DNA from: Treponema sp.
Lineage (GTDB): Bacteria > Spirochaetota > Spirochaetia > Treponematales > Breznakiellaceae
NCBI GenBank assembly: GCA_031279925.1
Contig: JAITHQ010000114.1
Location: forward strand, 1-6,435
Length of the DNA stretch: 6,435 nucleotides
Direction: 5' to 3'
The position numbers and the translations under genes were made by a program. Every line of letters starts with the position of its first letter. The stretch's first letter is position 1. The notes below the pieces were generated by a model. It was not told the DNA's origin. It worked only from the letters and a program-made list of their open reading frames with translations, and did no database searches. Of this stretch, positions 4,838 through 6,435 are shown piece by piece.

Positions 4838-6397
4838 TTACCGCAGATAACCCGCGGATTCTGCGGCCATAATACCGGCTGCTTCCCATTCGCTTCCACC
4901 CATCTTGTCAAATTCAGCAAGCCAGATATCCCAGCTGCTTCTGGTTAACTGCCGTTTGCCGGTAAGGAATTCTACCACGCCCTGCTCGTAGAAACGCTTT
5001 AAGTCGGCATTGGGAGCGGGCAGGGCATCCCCGCCGATATTCGGCGTCCAGGGGCGGCTTTGCATGTCGCGTAACACCGTCAGGGCGCTCATGGTTCTGC
5101 CGGAGGTAGAAGCCTTGTAGGTTGGGTAGCGGGCAAGCAGTTCGATTTCGCTGTTGTAATACACCATGTTGCGCAACTGGGTATAGGGCTGCATTTCCGG
5201 CACGCTAAAGCCTTTGGCAGGATCGGGAATGCCCTGTACAGTGGGAACGCCGTTTTCGTCAAACACAAAATTTACCCCTTCTTCGCCCCAGCCCAGCAGA
5301 AAATAGCCTTCGTCGGACGACATCCATTCCAGCAGTTTGGCAATGGCCGGCCCTTTCTCCGCCTTTATCGCCTTTAAGGAAACCGCATATATCCGGTACG
5401 CCTGGGTATACACCCCCACTGACTGCCGGCCTTCCGGCCCCAGCGGGGGGTCTATTACTATCCACTCGCCATTAGGAAAATTTTTATCAAAACTTGTATA
5501 ATTATTTTCAGCGGCAAAGGCGGCGTTTTGCTCGCGCATTATGCCAAAACGGCCCTGTTTCCACGCTGCGCGAAAATCATCCTTGTTGTAACTGGTCCAG
5601 TTGGGATCGATAACTTTTTCGTCGATCATCCGCTTTATAAAAGCAAGGGCGTCACAATAGGCGGGTTTGCGCACATTAAGGCCCGGCGCGTTTTTGGTAA
5701 GGTTCCACGTTCCCGCAACGCCAAAAGCGCCAAAGAAGGGATCAAAACGGCGGCCCAGCCCTTCCTCGAAATTATTTATTTCGATAAAAGCGCCGTAACC
5801 GTAGGTGTCGGCCCGGCCATTTCCGTCGGGGTCGCGTTCGGTAAAGGCTTTCATCACATTAAGGTAATCGTCAAGGGTAAGGGGAACGGCCAGCCCCAGC
5901 GTGTCCAGCCAATCCTTGCGAATAAGCATACCCTCGTTTTTTGCAATGGTCCCCGGAGAGGCCAGGCCATAGGATTTTCCATTAATGGTGGTAAAACCCC
6001 GGCTGTCGTCATCGTAGTGGATTTTTGTACGCTTGGGCATTAGGGGGTACAGTTCATCCACCGGGGCGATAACCCCTACCCGCGCAACATTGATAAAGGG
6101 GTCGCGGCGGACCATGAAAATATCCGGCAGGGTGTTACCCGCCGCCGATGCGTTTATTTTTACATCCTGATCGGTTTCGCTTGAGGGCAGGGCGCTCAGG
6201 CGCAGATCGATATTGAGCTTCTGCTTGATAATTTGCAGGGCTTTCCAGTCCGCCGGGGGCGGCCCTGCTTCGGTAACAGCCGCGCCGTACCACAGCTCGA
6301 TAGTTACCGGCGCCAGAGCCCCGCCTTTGTTCCTGCCGCAGGCCGCAAAGGCAAGCGCAGCCGCAATTACCCATAACACCATCATTCGCTTCCGCAT
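4838..6397 (-). CDS. ABC sugar transporter solute-binding lipoprotein (LplA/YtcQ-like, family 1)
   Basis: This 519-residue protein would capture oligosaccharides outside the cytoplasmic membrane and deliver them to an ABC permease. The start at 6397 is chosen because GGAGG (6403-6407) is 5 nt upstream; an in-frame ATG eight codons earlier has no such site. The N-terminus is a lipoprotein signal: MRKR, a hydrophobic stretch, then LAFAAC with C20 as the lipidated residue. Phe at -3 is a relaxed lipobox, as tolerated in spirochaetes. Mature features fit large LplA-type binding proteins: VTIELWYG, TLPDIFMVRRDPFIN, NVMKAFTERDPDGNGRADTYG and the hinge-side YRIYAVS. The DPDGNGRAD loop (about 189-197) looks like the EF-hand-like calcium site of the alginate-binding AlgQ proteins, relatives that also bind uronates. 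Its position directly before GH105, kduI and kduD suggests unsaturated pectin disaccharides as ligand. ATPase and permeases are not in view. Confidence 0.9.
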   Translation of the reverse strand: MRKRMMVLWVIAAALAFAACGRNKGGALAPVTIELWYGAAVTEAGPPPADWKALQIIKQKLNIDLRLSALPSSETDQDVKINASAAGNTLPDIFMVRRDPFINVARVGVIAPVDELYPLMPKRTKIHYDDDSRGFTTINGKSYGLASPGTIAKNEGMLIRKDWLDTLGLAVPLTLDDYLNVMKAFTERDPDGNGRADTYGYGAFIEINNFEEGLGRRFDPFFGAFGVAGTWNLTKNAPGLNVRKPAYCDALAFIKRMIDEKVIDPNWTSYNKDDFRAAWKQGRFGIMREQNAAFAAENNYTSFDKNFPNGEWIVIDPPLGPEGRQSVGVYTQAYRIYAVSLKAIKAEKGPAIAKLLEWMSSDEGYFLLGWGEEGVNFVFDENGVPTVQGIPDPAKGFSVPEMQPYTQLRNMVYYNSEIELLARYPTYKASTSGRTMSALTVLRDMQSRPWTPNIGGDALPAPNADLKRFYEQGVVEFLTGKRQLTRSSWDIWLAEFDKMGGSEWEAAGIMAAESAGYLR

Positions 6398-6402
6398 GGC
6401 AT

Positions 6403-6407
6403 CCTCC
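6403..6407 (-). promoter_or_regulatory. Ribosome binding site fixing the binding-protein start
   Basis: GGAGG on the minus strand, 5 nt from the ATG that begins MRKRMM. It rules out the longer in-frame ATG at 6421, which would add eight residues (MSGKLEDA) ahead of a perfectly good lipoprotein signal. Confidence 0.75.
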
Positions 6408-6426
6408 AATTTTCCTGACATTAGCC

Positions 6427-6435
6427 TTATCCCTT
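6427..6435 (-). CDS. Possible last codons of an upstream ABC permease gene
   Basis: The right edge read on the minus strand gives AAG GGA TAA, that is Lys-Gly-stop, 29 nt before the binding-protein ATG. LplC/YtcP-type sugar permeases, which usually precede this kind of binding protein, commonly end in ...KG. Only two codons are visible, so this is a position-based guess that depends entirely on the sequence beyond the edge. Confidence 0.22.
   Translation of the reverse strand, partial: KG

Noticed and set aside
5528..6043. 171-residue + strand ORF opposite the binding-protein gene
   Set aside because: It is an antisense shadow of a gene with clear lipoprotein signal and family blocks, and shows no RBS or domain of its own.
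6398..6421. Eight-residue N-terminal extension of the binding protein
   Set aside because: The ATG at 6421 lacks an RBS and would place charged residues before an already complete lipoprotein signal that begins at 6397.

Overview
The window looks like chromosome from a spirochaete of the Treponema group, plausibly a gut-associated one. This is inferred from a FliS-type flagellar chaperone behind a textbook flagellar sigma-28 promoter, a relaxed lipobox on the binding protein, and a pectin-sugar operon; no ribosomal or other marker gene is present to prove it. The flagellar stretch is visibly more AT-rich than the sugar operon.

Left part (1-1583, + strand). The window opens in the last codons of a gene whose tail resembles DUF234-type ATPases. 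Next come a pair of AT-rich overlapping palindromes and a 129-bp transposon-like repeat. A sigma-28 promoter then drives fliS (TTG start) and, 163 bp later, a coiled-coil FlgN-like gene. These two are probably flagellar export chaperones.

Middle (1581-1928). This convergent gap has no credible gene. It holds a structured hairpin-rich repeat that starts on the flgN stop codon, followed immediately by a second copy of the 129-bp element. The two 129-bp copies are in direct orientation 1,582 bp apart, have perfect 13-bp terminal inverted repeats, and each sits between TTA trinucleotides. They look like a MITE and bracket the fliS-flgN pair.

Right part (1929-6435, - strand). A catabolic cluster reads right to left: a possible permease tail at the edge, an extracellular lipoprotein sugar-binding protein, a cytoplasmic GH105 unsaturated rhamnogalacturonyl/galacturonyl hydrolase, then after 127 bp of palindrome-rich DNA kduI and kduD, 4 nt apart. 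Together they would import unsaturated pectin disaccharides, release the unsaturated uronic acid (which rearranges to 5-keto-4-deoxyuronate), and convert it by KduI and KduD to 2-keto-3-deoxygluconate. KDG kinase and aldolase, the permeases and any pectate or rhamnogalacturonan lyase would lie outside the window.

The individual genes are of known types. The least ordinary part is the repeat architecture around fliS-flgN.
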